From the NCBI RefSeq assembly GCF_000019165.1, contig NC_010337.2:124001-188000 (forward strand): a DNA stretch of 64,000 nt, read 5' to 3'. The notes below the pieces were generated by a model that was not told the DNA's origin, made no database searches, and saw only the letters and a list, made by a program, of their open reading frames with translations. The translations under genes were made by a program, and so were the position numbers. Source of the DNA: Heliomicrobium modesticaldum Ice1. Its GTDB lineage: Bacteria; Bacillota; Desulfitobacteriia; Heliobacteriales; Heliobacteriaceae. Shown one piece after another: positions 11,401 through 21,300 of this stretch; position 1 is the stretch's first letter; each line of letters starts with the position of its first letter.

Positions 11401-14339
11401 TCAGGGCTGCCCGGCCTGACCGTTACAGGCGCGCTTTCGCCAAAAGAACCGTCATCTTCGGCGGCGGTGATGGTTATTGTCTCTGCATTGGTCAGCCTGA
11501 ATCCGCTAACCGTGGCCACACCATTGCTAAACATCGCCATCCCGTCGGCGGGCTTGACCGGTGCCGTGCCATTGGGCGAAGGGCTTGCCGTCCAGTTCCA
11601 GTTAATATTGTGTATGCCGCCATAGTCCGCTAAGGTTTGCCCCGACTGGTCCAGGGCGGTAAGTACCACGCTGAAGGTCTCTCCCGCTCGGACTTCGGCC
11701 GGCGCGCTCACCGCGAAAGATACGGCGTCGCCGGATCCAAAAACCAGTTCCCTTACTTCCTGCTCCGTCAAGGGCCGATTGAATACTTTGAAGTCGTCAA
11801 TGGCACCATAGAATGGATACCAGAACGTACCAAGTCTCCCGACATAGAAATCCTTGGCATTTGAGCCGCTAAAGTCCAGAGTGCCTGATAATGCCTGCTC
11901 CGCCACTTTTGCCCCATCCTTGTAGATCACAGCTCCGCTGGCTGAGATGACATAAGTTATATGCATCCATTTGCCGAGGGTGTAAAAAGGGCTGACAGAG
12001 GCGCTGGATCCCCCGCCTTTGATGGTATTGGTGTTTGTATTGCCATAGATCAGTGAATAGATCAGATTGCTTTGATCGCCGTCTTTGGCAAAAAAACACT
12101 GCCGACCCTTTTCAACCGCATTGCTGTTCCCGTCCATACCTCTTTCGCTGTCCACTCTGGCAAAGAAGGAAACGGTTAATCCGTCGGTGAACCGCAGCGA
12201 GTCGCTGTTGGCAATCATGATGTGGCCTGGCGCGTCAACGCCGCGAAATAAAGCGGCCTTTCCCATGATACCCGGCACATACTCCACATTACCGCCGGCC
12301 GTGCCATTATTGCCATAGGGTGTGCTATCTTCCGGATTGTCTTCGAATTTAAGATGCAGGACCAAACTGGGATCCACAAAGGCGCAGACCACAGTCCAAT
12401 CCTGGGTTTGGCCATGCTGAGCGGTTACGGTATAGATGACCGGATTGGTGAAATCCTGCGTTTGCCCTGAGGACGGCGATACCGTGGCGCTGCCTGTCAG
12501 TGTTATTGCCGGCGCCAGGGATGTTACATCCGCTCCTTCCGGCATATAAAAAGTCACCGTATGAGCCGCGGCATCTATTTTCGACATTCCCACCTGTCCG
12601 GCAACCGTAAAGCCGGTGATGCCGTTTTCATCACCGCTCCATTCCGTACGGGCTGTCAGCTTGGTAAGGGAATGGGTATAATTACCGACCCTGTCCTCGG
12701 CAAACAGATAAATGTCATAGTCTGTGCCCGAAACCAGCCCGCTGATCTCCACGCTGGCTTCCACTCCCGCCGCTGTACCGATCCAGCCCTTTCTATTGGC
12801 AGGCAATGCGTCCAAACCGTTTTCCGCCCGGCCGGTTGTCATCGAGTAGTAGAGATTCTCCGTAAACAACTGACTTAATGAAACGCCTTTGTCCAGTACC
12901 ACAAAATAGACATCAGCGTCCTCATCGGTCTTCACTTTCAGGCGAAAGCCCTGAGGCGTAGCTTCATCATAAGCAGGATAGCCTGTTTCAAAGCCGGGGG
13001 GAGCCAAATCGGGCGCAGGAATCTGCCAGCGGAGGTAAGGATACCCGCCCGTTTCAATGTTCCATACGTTATCAAAGTCCAGACCGGCAAATGACGCCTG
13101 TATCTTCATTTGGGATTCTGTCAGACCGGTGGTACCGCTTTTATCACTCGGTACCCATATGGGCCAACCAAATTTATCTTTGTTCCAAAAGCTGGTGCTT
13201 ATGCTCCCTTCATTTCTTCCAATCAATGCACCACAACGGTATTCCTCTTCGCTAAGATGATTGGATGTGTAGCATTTTACAACTGAACCGGTATTATGCC
13301 CTACCAACCCTCCGCCTATATATCTGGATGTCACATCCCCGACGGCATAGCAATCCGTTATTGAACCTCCGTCGTTCACACCTATCAAACCGCCTGCATA
13401 TCCGAGTCTTCCGATTGTACTGACAGTACAGCTGGAATAGCTGAATTTAATTGAAGCGCCATAATTAATCCCGATTAATCCTCCGCCTGCCCCATCGTTA
13501 TAAGTTGTTGTAGTTCTTACATCGCCACTGGAAAAGCAGTTTTCCACCAAACCGCCATACTTAGATCCTACCAGCCCTCCAATCTTGTAAGGTCCTTTAG
13601 TGCTGGTAACGGCATAGCAGTTAATGATATTTACATTATTTTGCGCATCTCCAATTAATCCTCCGGCATTGGCGCCGCCCGTTACCTGGCTTTGGGCATG
13701 GCTGTTCCGGATTGTTCCCCCATTTATAGTACAAGCCCCTATTAATCCGCCAATACAAAAACCATCACCGGTCACATACCCCGAAGCCCAGCTATCCTGG
13801 ATGTTGCTTCCGTCGCTTTTTCCCACCAATCCGCCCACTGTATGATAACCAAACACACTGCCGGAAAAGCTGCAACCGTTAATGGAAGCATTGCTGGCCC
13901 TGCCAACCAAACCGCCGGTTTCATATCTGCCGCGGACAAGCCCGTTTTTTATTATCACATTCTGAAAGCTTGCTCCATTAACAGAACCAAAGAGGCCAAT
14001 AATGTCCTCATTAGATCGGTCAATGGACAGATTCCTGATGCTGAAGCCGCCGCCGTCCAGGCTGCCGGTAAAAGGGGCCGACTGGCTGCCGATAGGCTGC
14101 CAGCTCATGTACCCCGACAGGTCGATGTCGGCCCCCAGCCGGTAATGGGCCGAGAGGTTGTTCCGCACCTCGTTCAACTGCTCGGGGGTGGTGATGACAT
14201 AGGGATCTCCCGCCGTCCCCGAACCGCTCCCCGAAAAGCCCGCCGCCTGGGCCGTCACCGGCGTGGCCAGGAACGCCACCGCCAGCAAAAAGCCGGTCAG
14301 AATGAGGCGGGTCCGCAAAATGGATAAAAGCTTTTTCAC
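5409..14339 (-). CDS. Giant SLH-anchored mosaic surface protein B (GLUG, LamG, Ig-like)
   Basis: 2976 residues. The start is GTG at 14339 after AAGGAGG. Residues 1-33 are a signal peptide (ends AQAA). Modules in order: GLUG repeats 33-413; DUF5018-like near 580-655; LamG/ConA-like lectin 656-873; a second LamG 1070-1273; putative Ig (He_PIG type, [16 protein letters not shown]) 1286-1440; Ig-like 1446-1540; cadherin-like and He_PIG modules to 1823; Ig-like 1823-1913; cadherin-like; Big2 2013-2100; two FN3-like 2200-2393; an InlB-type B repeat 2490-2560 ([10 protein letters not shown]); a polyglycine linker; a pre-SLH beta domain 2583-2793; three SLH repeats 2793-2975 with TRGQ, TRQE and TRAQ motifs. 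SLH repeats bind pyruvylated wall polymer, so this is a wall-anchored, possibly glycan-binding adhesin; the ligand is unknown. Its C-terminal third is nearly identical to protein G. Confidence 0.93.
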   Translation of the reverse strand: MKKLLSILRTRLILTGFLLAVAFLATPVTAQAAGFSGSGSGTAGDPYVITTPEQLNEVRNNLSAHYRLGADIDLSGYMSWQPIGSQSAPFTGSLDGGGFSIRNLSIDRSNEDIIGLFGSVNGASFQNVIIKNGLVRGRYETGGLVGRASNASINGCSFSGSVFGYHTVGGLVGKSDGSNIQDSWASGYVTGDGFCIGGLIGACTINGGTIRNSHAQSQVTGGANAGGLIGDAQNNVNIINCYAVTSTKGPYKIGGLVGSKYGGLVENCFSSGDVRTTTTYNDGAGGGLIGINYGASIKFSYSSCTVSTIGRLGYAGGLIGVNDGGSITDCYAVGDVTSRYIGGGLVGHNTGSVVKCYTSNHLSEEEYRCGALIGRNEGSISTSFWNKDKFGWPIWVPSDKSGTTGLTESQMKIQASFAGLDFDNVWNIETGGYPYLRWQIPAPDLAPPGFETGYPAYDEATPQGFRLKVKTDEDADVYFVVLDKGVSLSQLFTENLYYSMTTGRAENGLDALPANRKGWIGTAAGVEASVEISGLVSGTDYDIYLFAEDRVGNYTHSLTKLTARTEWSGDENGITGFTVAGQVGMSKIDAAAHTVTFYMPEGADVTSLAPAITLTGSATVSPSSGQTQDFTNPVIYTVTAQHGQTQDWTVVCAFVDPSLVLHLKFEDNPEDSTPYGNNGTAGGNVEYVPGIMGKAALFRGVDAPGHIMIANSDSLRFTDGLTVSFFARVDSERGMDGNSNAVEKGRQCFFAKDGDQSNLIYSLIYGNTNTNTIKGGGSSASVSPFYTLGKWMHITYVISASGAVIYKDGAKVAEQALSGTLDFSGSNAKDFYVGRLGTFWYPFYGAIDDFKVFNRPLTEQEVRELVFGSGDAVSFAVSAPAEVRAGETFSVVLTALDQSGQTLADYGGIHNINWNWTASPSPNGTAPVKPADGMAMFSNGVATVSGFRLTNAETITITAAEDDGSFGESAPVTVRPGSPETLTVETPGTVEAGKPFQIRVTAGGGDIYGNTGGVFTGTIGFACDDSQAQLPGRYTFVETDNNVKVFDNLALNRLGDTTLWVSRLSGGDPEGYWRFDEGKGSLAVDFSGNRYNGTLINTDAGAWVNGAPDISFTNHGGLMFDGSNDYVDAGNGVNLADKSFTIAFWARCIKYGENWIISQGTTANNQGLHVGFRNATTFSIAFWYNDLDVNVSGDTGWHHWTVTYDSGTKLQRIYQDGAMLGSRTSSSNLQSSGNLYIGKRFNNTGFFGGYLDDLRVYYRVLADEEIAELAGGGGSIPFWDKVITVHPQRPIVDRVAFGASGGTPPYSWSATGLPSGLSMSSDGVISGVPTATETSTATITVTDGAGSTASMSLVLAVDLGSLDLNINDCRLAVNYSAQALNIASLALRAAGGTPPYSWNAAGLPSGLSMSSDGVISGTPASAGTSPATITLTDNAGNTTVKSFDLEIDFVMPPSITTQPSSQTVTAGQTATFTVAATGTGPLSYQWKKDGNNLSDGGNISGAATATLTISNVQAADAGSYTCYVSNAAGGVTSDAATLTVNPAVIDIAAIPGVTPPARGAAPVTAITETAQYTGTVSWSPADNPFRGGTVYTATITLTPKAGYTLTGVAENFFTVAGATSATNAAGSGVVTAVFPATEADPPSNSPPTAKNPVPTQSVTAGGTATFTASDIAEDTDNDPLTITAIVTGPDTAKATASLNSGTVTLTGVAAGDTSVVVTVYDGTDTADVTVPVSVTAAPAAPAITTASLPDGTVNTAYSQALTATGDAPITWSLDSGSLPTGLTLSGDGNISGTPTAAGTFNFTVKADNSAGSDTKALSITINPAPVPPAITAQPTNQTVTAGQTATFTVAATGTEPLSYQWKKDGADLTDGGNISGAATATLTISNAQAADAGSYTCYVSNAAGSATSNAATLTVNTAPPANNPPTAKNPVPTQSVTAGGTATFTASDIAEDTDNDPLTITAIVTGPDTAKATASLNSGTVTLTGVAAGDTSVVVTVYDGTDTADVTVPVSVTAAPPTLVTSITVKGAGDATTVVNGGTLQMTAEVLPSDATDKTVTWSVYSGTGTAGINASTGLLTGTGEGTVTVRATANDGSGVYGEATITVTAAPLPVMGGSVTISGNAKYGETLTADTSGITYTPDTSDDVPTYQWKRGGADIPGATASTYTLAQADIGQTITVTVTADGIHATSSVTSAPTAVVDKADGPAAPGAPSLASKTHNSVTLAANAAYEFRVNGGLWQDSNIFTGLSPETSYTFTARVKETATHKASSESAGLTVSTDAAPAQPDTTPPAVADGTITAGGLTHNGVTLSWSKATDDVSPQGALRYRVYYSDSDNIASVTDAVYNGTAAGDYATDIGTKEITGLNSNTTYYFNVIVMDEAGNKTAYTMTSVTTAAAPPVNTAPKRKSGVPATATAVVTVNNAYTLDLSTIFEDADGDNLTYKVSVNGAAAVAANKDYSYTPAAVGITTLVFTANDGTTDSLDTYTVTLTAGAAVTCTVTFDSQGGSAVASITGVAPGSVITAPSAPTRTGYTFGGWYKEASCVNAWNFSVDTVTANITLYAKWIYNGGGGGGGGSGSSSSTPATPTYKATVSGSNISETKLPVSVNTNTDSAATDLGTLAKDIFAGAGTAVLTVPSIPGVNSYTVGIPAASLSGSQGECVLTFSTGAGSVTLPSGMLAGIPGTEESSAGITIGQGDKSGLPEEVKAAVGDRPIVQLTLTLDGKQTEWNNPSAPVTVSIPYTPTAAELENPEHIVVWYIDGSGSVVSVPNGRYDPDTGTVTFTTTHFSYYAVSYKQVSFKDVAKDAWYSKAVSFIAAREITTGTGGGNFSPEAKLTRGQFIVMLLKAYGITPDANPQDNFADAGSTWYTGYLAAAKRTGISAGVGGNMFAPEKEITRQEMFTLLHNALKAINRLPRGSSSRPLSDFSDADDIAPWAKEAMKLLVETGTIGGSGGKLLPQDTTTRAQMAQVLYNLLTK
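6602..6650 (-). repeat. Polyglycine codon run in genes B and G
   Basis: A run of GGC/GGA codons encodes eight glycines then SGSSSS, at 6602-6650 and identically at 31448-31496. It is a flexible linker before the pre-SLH domain. Triplet repetition makes it a candidate for length variation. Confidence 0.6.
8300..8585. repeat. Internal direct duplication in gene B (partner 9134-9410)
   Basis: A cadherin-like module is repeated at offset 834 with the same 62-codon core (8353-8541 and 9187-9375). A third copy opens the window in gene A (about 85-360), and further copies are in D and G. Confidence 0.8.
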
Positions 14340-14431
14340 AAAATCTACCTCCTTGTTATGGTAATATTTAGAATCTGCTTTGCATGGGCAAATGCCCTGG
14401 GATTTTCCGGCAATGCATTTTGCCGCGGAAT

Positions 14432-14477
14432 ATTATAACAGGTCAACCTTTAGGCTCTATCCCTTTTTACCTTTAGG
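14432..14477 (-). promoter_or_regulatory. Promoter of gene B with direct-repeat operator
   Basis: The TATAAT box (minus strand) is at 14437-14432. Just upstream are two copies of ACCTTTAGG (plus-strand reading) at 14446-14454 and 14469-14477, start to start 23 bp. No good -35 hexamer is seen; the repeats occupy that space, which suggests an activator-dependent promoter. The same arrangement precedes genes C and G. The leader to the GTG at 14339 is about 85 bases. Confidence 0.6.
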
Positions 14478-14496
14478 GAAGGTAGATTTTTTCAGG

Positions 14497-14572
14497 GCTC
14501 AGGAGACAGGAGACAGAATACAGGAGACAGGAGACAGGAGTCAGGAGTCAGGAGACAGAATACGGAAGTCGG
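14497..14572. repeat. Degenerate CAGGAGA/CAGGAGT short tandem repeat
   Basis: About ten copies of a 7-base unit (CAGGAGA, CAGGAGT) are interspersed with CAGAATAC. They lie between the gene B operator and the kinase-tail fragment. Short traces of the same unit occur near 22857 and at 42219-42230 upstream of the kinase gene. Function unknown. Confidence 0.6.
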
Positions 14573-14594
14573 ATTATGGAACACGCATGAGGGC

Positions 14595-14629
14595 AAAAAA
14601 AACACAGGCTGTTTGCTTTAGCCTGCGTT
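14595..14629 (-). terminator. Rho-independent terminator after kinase-tail fragment 1
   Basis: On the minus strand a CAGGCT/AGCCTG stem with an AAAGCAAAC-type loop is followed by TGTTTTTTTT. It sits directly downstream of the kinase-tail pseudogene and upstream of the gene B promoter. Confidence 0.7.
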
Positions 14630-14638
14630 TGATGCCGC

Positions 14639-15225
14639 TTATGCCAATTCCTTTTGAATTTTCACAAGCTCACGGCGGATTTTTTCCGCCAGCTCCCCGG
14701 CCCCCTCAAGGGCGCCGGCGACGGCCTTTTCCTCCATCTCCCCGCACAGGGCGGCGAAGGAGGCGGCTCCGACAAACTGCCCGCTTGATTTCATCCCGTG
14801 GGAGAGCAGCCGGGCACGGGGGGCGTCTTTTTCCTTCAGGGCGGCTTCCAGCGCGGCAAGCTTTTCCGGCATATCCCTAAGGAAGGCGGCCAGCACCCGG
14901 GACAGAAGCGCCGGGTCCGCGCCCACCGTTTGCAGAAGCTCCGCCTTTTTCCCCTCCGGCACAAAGGAGGGGAGAATAACCCGGCTTGCGGCGGTTTCGG
15001 CGAAAGCGCCCCCCAAAACCTGCCGCCCGTTTTTCACGGCGCCCGGCAGCCAGCGCGCCAGCGTCCCGGACAGGGCGTCCAGCAGGACGGGCTTTTTTAT
15101 GTAATCGTCCATGCCGGCGGCAAGGCTCATTTCCTTTTCCTCAGGGGTATCGCCGGCGGTGACGGCGATAATGGGGGTATGCCTGTTTTTCCCGGCCTCC
15201 AGCCTGCGGATGGCTGCCGCGGCCT
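14639..15225 (-). pseudogene. Truncated duplicate of the hybrid histidine kinase 3' end (REC remnant + HPt), copy 1
   Basis: This stretch matches residues 801 to about 997 of the kinase at 39211-42216, including the last part of the receiver domain ([12 protein letters not shown]) and a full HPt domain with the phosphorylatable His ([12 protein letters not shown]). The receiver phospho-Asp (D790 in the parent) lies upstream of the break and is missing. The homology starts abruptly at GGCCGCGGC (15225). The frame stays open to a stop at 14639, and can be extended upstream to 15319 only by reading through a 12-bp palindrome, so no credible start or ribosome site is seen. It could still make a free HPt module, but a gene remnant from tandem duplication is the simpler reading. 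Confidence 0.8.
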
Positions 15226-15287
15226 CATGTTGATAAAGCTCTGTTTCAGGCCGTTCCTTAACCTTATCCTCAGTATTTGCCTTTGCC

Positions 15288-15317
15288 GCAGATCCGGCAT
15301 ATGAGTGCCGGATCTGC
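15288..15317. terminator. Perfect 12-bp hairpin after gene C
   Basis: GCAGATCCGGCA and its exact reverse complement are separated by the 6-base loop TATGAG, about 40 bases past the gene C stop. There is no T-tract, so it may be a stabilising hairpin or weak terminator. The same hairpin follows gene D, and a shorter one with the same loop follows gene G. Confidence 0.5.
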
Positions 15318-15355
15318 ATATTGCCAAGCTTTAGTTCCTTGCTGCATGTGTCCTT

Positions 15356-18300
15356 TTATTTTGTCAGCAAGTTATACAGTACCTGGGCCATCTGCGCCCT
15401 GGTGGTGGTGTCCTTAGGCAAAAGTTTGCCGCCGCTGCCGCCGATGGTGCCGGTTTCCACCAGCAGCTTCATAGCCTCTTTCGACCAGGGGGCAATTTCG
15501 CCTGTGTCACTGAAATCGGAAAGCCTTTTGCCGGAATCGCCTTCAGGCAGCCGTCCTATTACCTTCAGCGCGTTGTACAGCAAAGTGAACATTTCCTGGC
15601 GGGTGATTTCCTTTTCGGGGGCGAACACGTTGCCGCCCACGCCCGCGGATATGCCGGTCCGCTTGGCCGCGGCCAGGTAGCCGGTATACCAGGTATTGCC
15701 CGCGTCCGCGAAATTGTCCTGCGGGTTTTCATCGGGGGCGATGCCGTACGCCTTCAGCAGCATGACGATGAACTGCCCCCTGGTCAGCTTCGCTTCGGGG
15801 CTGAAATTGCCGCCTCCCGTGCCGGTAGTGATCTCCCTGGCGGCGATGAAGGAAACCGCTTTTGAGTACCACGCATCCTTTGCCACGTCCTTGAAGCTCA
15901 CCTGCTTGTAGACTACGGCGTAATAGCTGAAATGGGTGGTGGTGAAGGTAACGGTGCCGGTGGCCGGGTCGTAGCGCCCGTTGGGTACTGATATTACATT
16001 GCCGCTGCCGTCGATGTACCAGACGACGATATGCTCGGGATCGGCCAGCTCCGCCGCCGTCGGCGTATAGGGGATGCTTACCGTCACCGGAGCGTCCGGG
16101 TTGTTCCAAGCCTTTTGCTCGCCATCAACCGTAAGGCCCAGCTGTATCACCGGTTTATCGCCTACGGCGTTTCTAACCTCCTCCGGGAGAGTTGATTTGT
16201 CAACATTTTTAATTGTCAAGCCTGCATCACCCTGATTTTCAAATCCTGTACCAGCAAGCATGTTGCCCGGAAGTGTAACTGTGCCTGCATCAGTTTTGAT
16301 TTCAATGTTTATATCAGCCTGCGGATTGGAAAGGGCCGATGCCGGAAATTCCACATTGTAGCTTCCCGTAGCCGACTTGGACAGTTCAACTTCCAATGTC
16401 TTTTTCCCGTCATCACCTGTCAGTGCGCCTTCCAGGGCCATATTCAGAGCATCGGCATCAAGCTCTGTTTTTACGGTACCCGTAGCTGCATCCACAGTTG
16501 CGGTGGTCTTCAACCCGCCGACAGTCGCTGCCGGAGGTTGCACAGGCTGGGGTTGAAGGGTTGAGGTTCCGCCACTGCCTCTGTCATCATCCCTATCTCT
16601 ACTTGGCGCTGCCGCCCTGTTCACAGTGACTGTATATGTCCTGACGGTTACACCATCCTGTGCCGTAACCACAATAGCAATCGTGTTGCTTCCGACTTTA
16701 AGCGCTATGGGTTCGGAGGACCGACCGCTTTCAACATCCTTTCCGTTCACCTGCACCCTGGCATTTGCATCCGCTGCAACAGGGGTAACCGTTGTGCTTG
16801 TTACTCCATTGGCTACGCTTAGTGTATAGCTTACCGTATCCGGCGCGAAGCTCAAGCTCCCGGCGCTCAATGTCAGCCCGCTTAGGCTTGCATTGGAGGA
16901 TAGCGGTGGCTCTGCCACAGTAAAGTGTATGGTGTAGGTCAGCACAGTGCCGTCCTCGGCAGTGACCTCCACTTTGGCCGCTCCGGGCAGGGACGCAGCC
17001 TGAGTGATGCGCACGTTTGCCCTGGAGTCATTCGGCGTTGCGCTGACGAAGGCTGCCGGGCTGCCGGGCTGAGTGCCGTATGGCAGCTGGACAGTGTATT
17101 CATATTGTTTGTATACAAAGCCCGCAACGGTTTCTCCGCCCACTCTCAGATCGCTTAAAGCAGCGTCACCGGACGGCACGTAGCTGCTGACAGCGTTAAC
17201 TGTCAGTACCGCGCTGTCTCCCGCATTAAACGAGATTTCAAAATCTATGGAATTCCCATCGGTCAGATTTAGTCCGGAGAGGCAGGTTTCCTTTATGGTC
17301 AGGGTGTTCCCGCTAACGTTGTAATCCGCAGGCGATGTCAAATAAACTGAGCCATAGACCACATCAGTGACGGTAGCTGCGCTGCCCCAGGATATGGTTG
17401 TGCTTACGTCGCCGGGGCTATCCAGATCGAAAGTCACTGTCGTCGGGCTGATGGTTGCGCTGATGATTTGCGGTGTCGTATCGAGTATATTGATAGCCAG
17501 CGTCGCCGCATTGCCCCTGTCGAATTCCACCGTCAGCACAAGGCCGCCTGTGGGCTGAGTTGCCAGGTACTCCTTCTTTATAGTCAGGATATTTCCGTTT
17601 ACAGCATAGTTTTCCATTCCAATGGAGGCTCCGGCCTTCTTAACATCGGTAACGGCTGTGGCGCTATTCCAGGTGATGGTGGTTTCCACATCCGCCTGGT
17701 TGGCGATATTTTTGTCAAAATCCGCAGCATCCGAAGAAATAACGGCATTTTCTACTGTCTGGCCTATAACGGTCACATTGAAGGTTTTAATAGCCGCGTT
17801 GCCCCTCGAATCCTCCGCCATACAGGTTACCCTGGTAGTTCCCACCGGGAATACAGAGCCCGGCGTCCTTGAATACATGACCTCAACCGGACCGTCCACC
17901 AGGTCTGTGGCCGTAACGGAGAAATTAACCGCCGCGCCGCCGGAACCGGCCGCGTCGACTTCTACATCCCCCACAGGCCCAAAGGACGGCGGAGTGGTGT
18001 CCTGCACCTTGACAGTAAAGCCGGCTGTGGCGGTGTTGCCCGCCTGGTCCTGGGCGGTGACGGTTACGGCGGTGTCACCCACCGGGAATACGGAACCCGG
18101 GTTTTTGCTGTAGGTCACAGGCACTTCGCCGTCCACGGCGTCGATGGCCCTGGCATTGAAGTTGACGACCGCCCCGGCGGAAGAAGTCGCCTCGACCGTG
18201 ATGTTCACCGGCACTCCGATGGAAGGCGGCGCGGTGTCGGGCGGCGCCGCGCGGTTTATCGTGACGGTATAGGTCTTGGTGTTTTTGCCGTTCGGCGCGG

Positions 18301-21300
18301 TGACTGCAACCTCAACTTTATTCGCTCCCGCGCTGAGGGGCACTTCCCGCCATTCGCAGTACTGTACTGGATATGGAGAGTTGACATCATCGTATTGATA
18401 TTCCGCTGTAGCCCCGTTGATGGTCAGAGATGCTCCGGGGTACCAGGGTTTGGCGCGAAGGTAGATTTTATCCACCTCGCTGCCCACATTGACGGTGTAG
18501 GCTAAGTTGAAAGGGTAGGAAACCGGATTTAAGCTTTCTATGCTGTTCTTGTCTATGCTTACCTGCAGTCCGCTGTTAGGGTCCAACCAGGCGTTCGCAG
18601 AAGGGGAGCGCTGGATGGTAATGTTGTAGACCTTGCTCACCTGTCCGTTCGGAGAGGTAACGGAAAACTGCACAGGGATAGGGTCCCATGTATATATGTT
18701 TTCCACATGGATCTCATATAATAATGGATTTTGGGAGCCTTTGTCACCGTGAACCTTGTATTTCCTCCAGACATATTGTGTAGGCACCTGGAATGTCGAA
18801 CCGTCTGACGCGCATGCAAGCGTAATTATAACCGAACTCGGCCACCCCGGGTACGTGGTTGAATTGGCGTCTTCGTCCGGCTGATACGGGATGGTGAGGA
18901 AATAACTTGTAATTCGCGGATCGAAAGCATGGTCAAAACTTCCGCAGTTAGCAGAAATGCTGGTAAGATCGGCAATCATTTCCGGAGGTGTCGGCCGCGT
19001 AACGTAAAGATTATATGTCGAGGTATTGCCGTTTGCGGCAACGACGGTTATGGGAATGGTGTTCATTTCGACTCCAAGGGAAACGGTTACGCCCGGAACA
19101 CTGTGGTCGACAAAGACAGTCGAACCGGCATAGTCAATCATATGATTTACGAAAGTGTAAGCAGGATTGTTACCTGTAGTGTATTCGGGCGTTGCATACA
19201 CCTTAATGTGATCTACGTAGGAAGGCACCTCCGCGTGGAACCCGTCAGTGCCGGATGACGGCACAACCGTTTGATCGTTGCCGGATTGGTCTTTGTATAC
19301 AAACCTGACACTCTCCAGGCCCATGTCTTGGTTTGACAAATTGAACCTGATTACATAATCGGTCCGCTTAAGGTCGGCTAATGTTCTGACCGTGACGGGA
19401 ATCGACACCTGCTGGTCTTCGCGGATTTGCCCAAGATTTGCCGTCCACCCATCTTCTTTGGTGACCACTGCATTTCCTATATAGACTTTTACGTTCTCGC
19501 TTATGGGCTCTGCGGTTATATAGACGTTGGAGTCACTGTTCAAATCTAAACCATGGCCTAAGCTAGAGGGAGTTAGTTCTATGTTTTGAGCGCCTGCCCC
19601 ATCGCCTATCCTGACCGCCAGTCTTTTGAGCGGCACATTTGTCCGGAAGACATTGAGGCTATAAGTTTCCCTGGTTGTACCGTCCTGGGCGGTGACCACA
19701 ATCTCGAAGCTGTTCTCTCCCGGCTGGATTTCAACAGTTTTGCGAATGCCGTAGAGCTGGGACTGCAATTCTTCACGCTGATTTCCGTCCACCTTGTACA
19801 GGGTTGCCGTCGCGTGGGGCTCATTAACATCGGCGTAGATAGCAATACTGGCGACATCTTCACCGACGCTCACGGTATAGGATGTCGTGTTTTTGTCAAA
19901 GGCCGGATCCAGTGTGCCCTGGTTAACGCTCAGATAGGCAAGCGTGGCGTCGCTGGACGGAGCCCGGTTCACTTTGACCGTGTAGGTGTTGGTGTCCATG
20001 TAGTCGCCGACCTCAAAGGTAATGATGTTTTCTCCCACGTTGAGGGGGGCCTTGAAAGTTTGCCCGCTGGACCATGGCACGCCGTTCACTTTGAGGGTGG
20101 CTCCGATGTGGTCCAGTACCGGGACGAACTCAATATCGGTGCGATATAAAGGTACGTTGATAACATAATTGTTCTGGTCAGGACTAAACTGGTCAGGACT
20201 AAAGTATAAGGAATCATTCGGCGAACTCAGGGACCTGAGCTTGATGGAAGGACCCTGCAGCACCGACAGTTGGTATTCCTTCATTGTCCCGTCTTCCGCC
20301 CATACGGTGATCGGTACCAACATGTTGTATCCGTTGAGGTCTTCCGTGTACCGATTCGTATCCAGGCCCCAAAATCTCACTTTTGCGCCTGGGCTCTGGG
20401 GTTTTGCCTCAATGGTGACTAAATTGGTGTTGTAAGGAACATACGCAGTGTAGCTAGTATCAGTATCATTCAGCTCCGGTATCAGGTTGCGCTGCTTCCC
20501 GCCGACTGTTACGGTCAGCTCGCCCAGGTTGGCGTTGGACGAACCTTTTACGGTATAGAGATCATCAATGGGACCGTGATGCTCCTCCAGGAGCAGCTTG
20601 AGCAGGCTGGTATCCACGCTGGCGCCGCCCTGAACCCCCAGCTCCACGCCCTCGCCCAGGTTGACGCCGCCGCTGGCGCCCACCGAGATGTCAATGCCCG
20701 CCTGCGCCAGGCCCGTCACGTCGTCAAACTGCAGCTCGCCCAGGGAGGTCACGAAGAAGATCATTTCGGGGTTTGCTTTCATGTACACGGAGGCTCCGCC
20801 GTCCACCGTCACCGTCGCCTCGGCTCCCAGGTCGGCGCTGGCGCCAATACCGAGGTCAAGGCCGAACATGGACCCGCTGATGCTTTTGATAAACTCAAGC
20901 AGGTGCTCCTTGCCCCCTTGGATGTAATTTTCGATGTTCCGCAGCGGTTCCAGGCTGCCTTCCCTGGCGGCATGAAGCATGGCGCGGTTTAGCCCCCTGA
21001 GGCATTCGATACTGGTCTTGGACGCCTCGACCAGCGGCCTGGCCGAAAGCTCCGCGGTAAGCTGGACATAGAGGGGCGTGCAGATGTCGAGTCTCAGCAC
21101 CGTCCCCTCCGCCAGGTTGTCAACCACTTCGTCCAGCCTGTCAAGCTGGTCCGGCACATCCCGGTCCACATTGCCGCTCAGCATGTTGCCCAGGAAAAGG
21201 GCCAGGCCTTCGACAGTATCGCTGATGAATTCTCCATTGGCAGCCGCCACCAAAGCCTCTCCCCCGGGAATTGAGGCATCGGCCGCAAAAAGGTTGAAGG

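Noticed and set aside
14497-14572. CRISPR-like array
   Set aside because: The unit is 7 bases and there are no unique spacers or cas genes.
15226-15319. Upstream extension of the kinase-tail frame to 15319
   Set aside because: It reads through the palindromic hairpin shared with other SLH gene ends and unrelated to kinase sequence.
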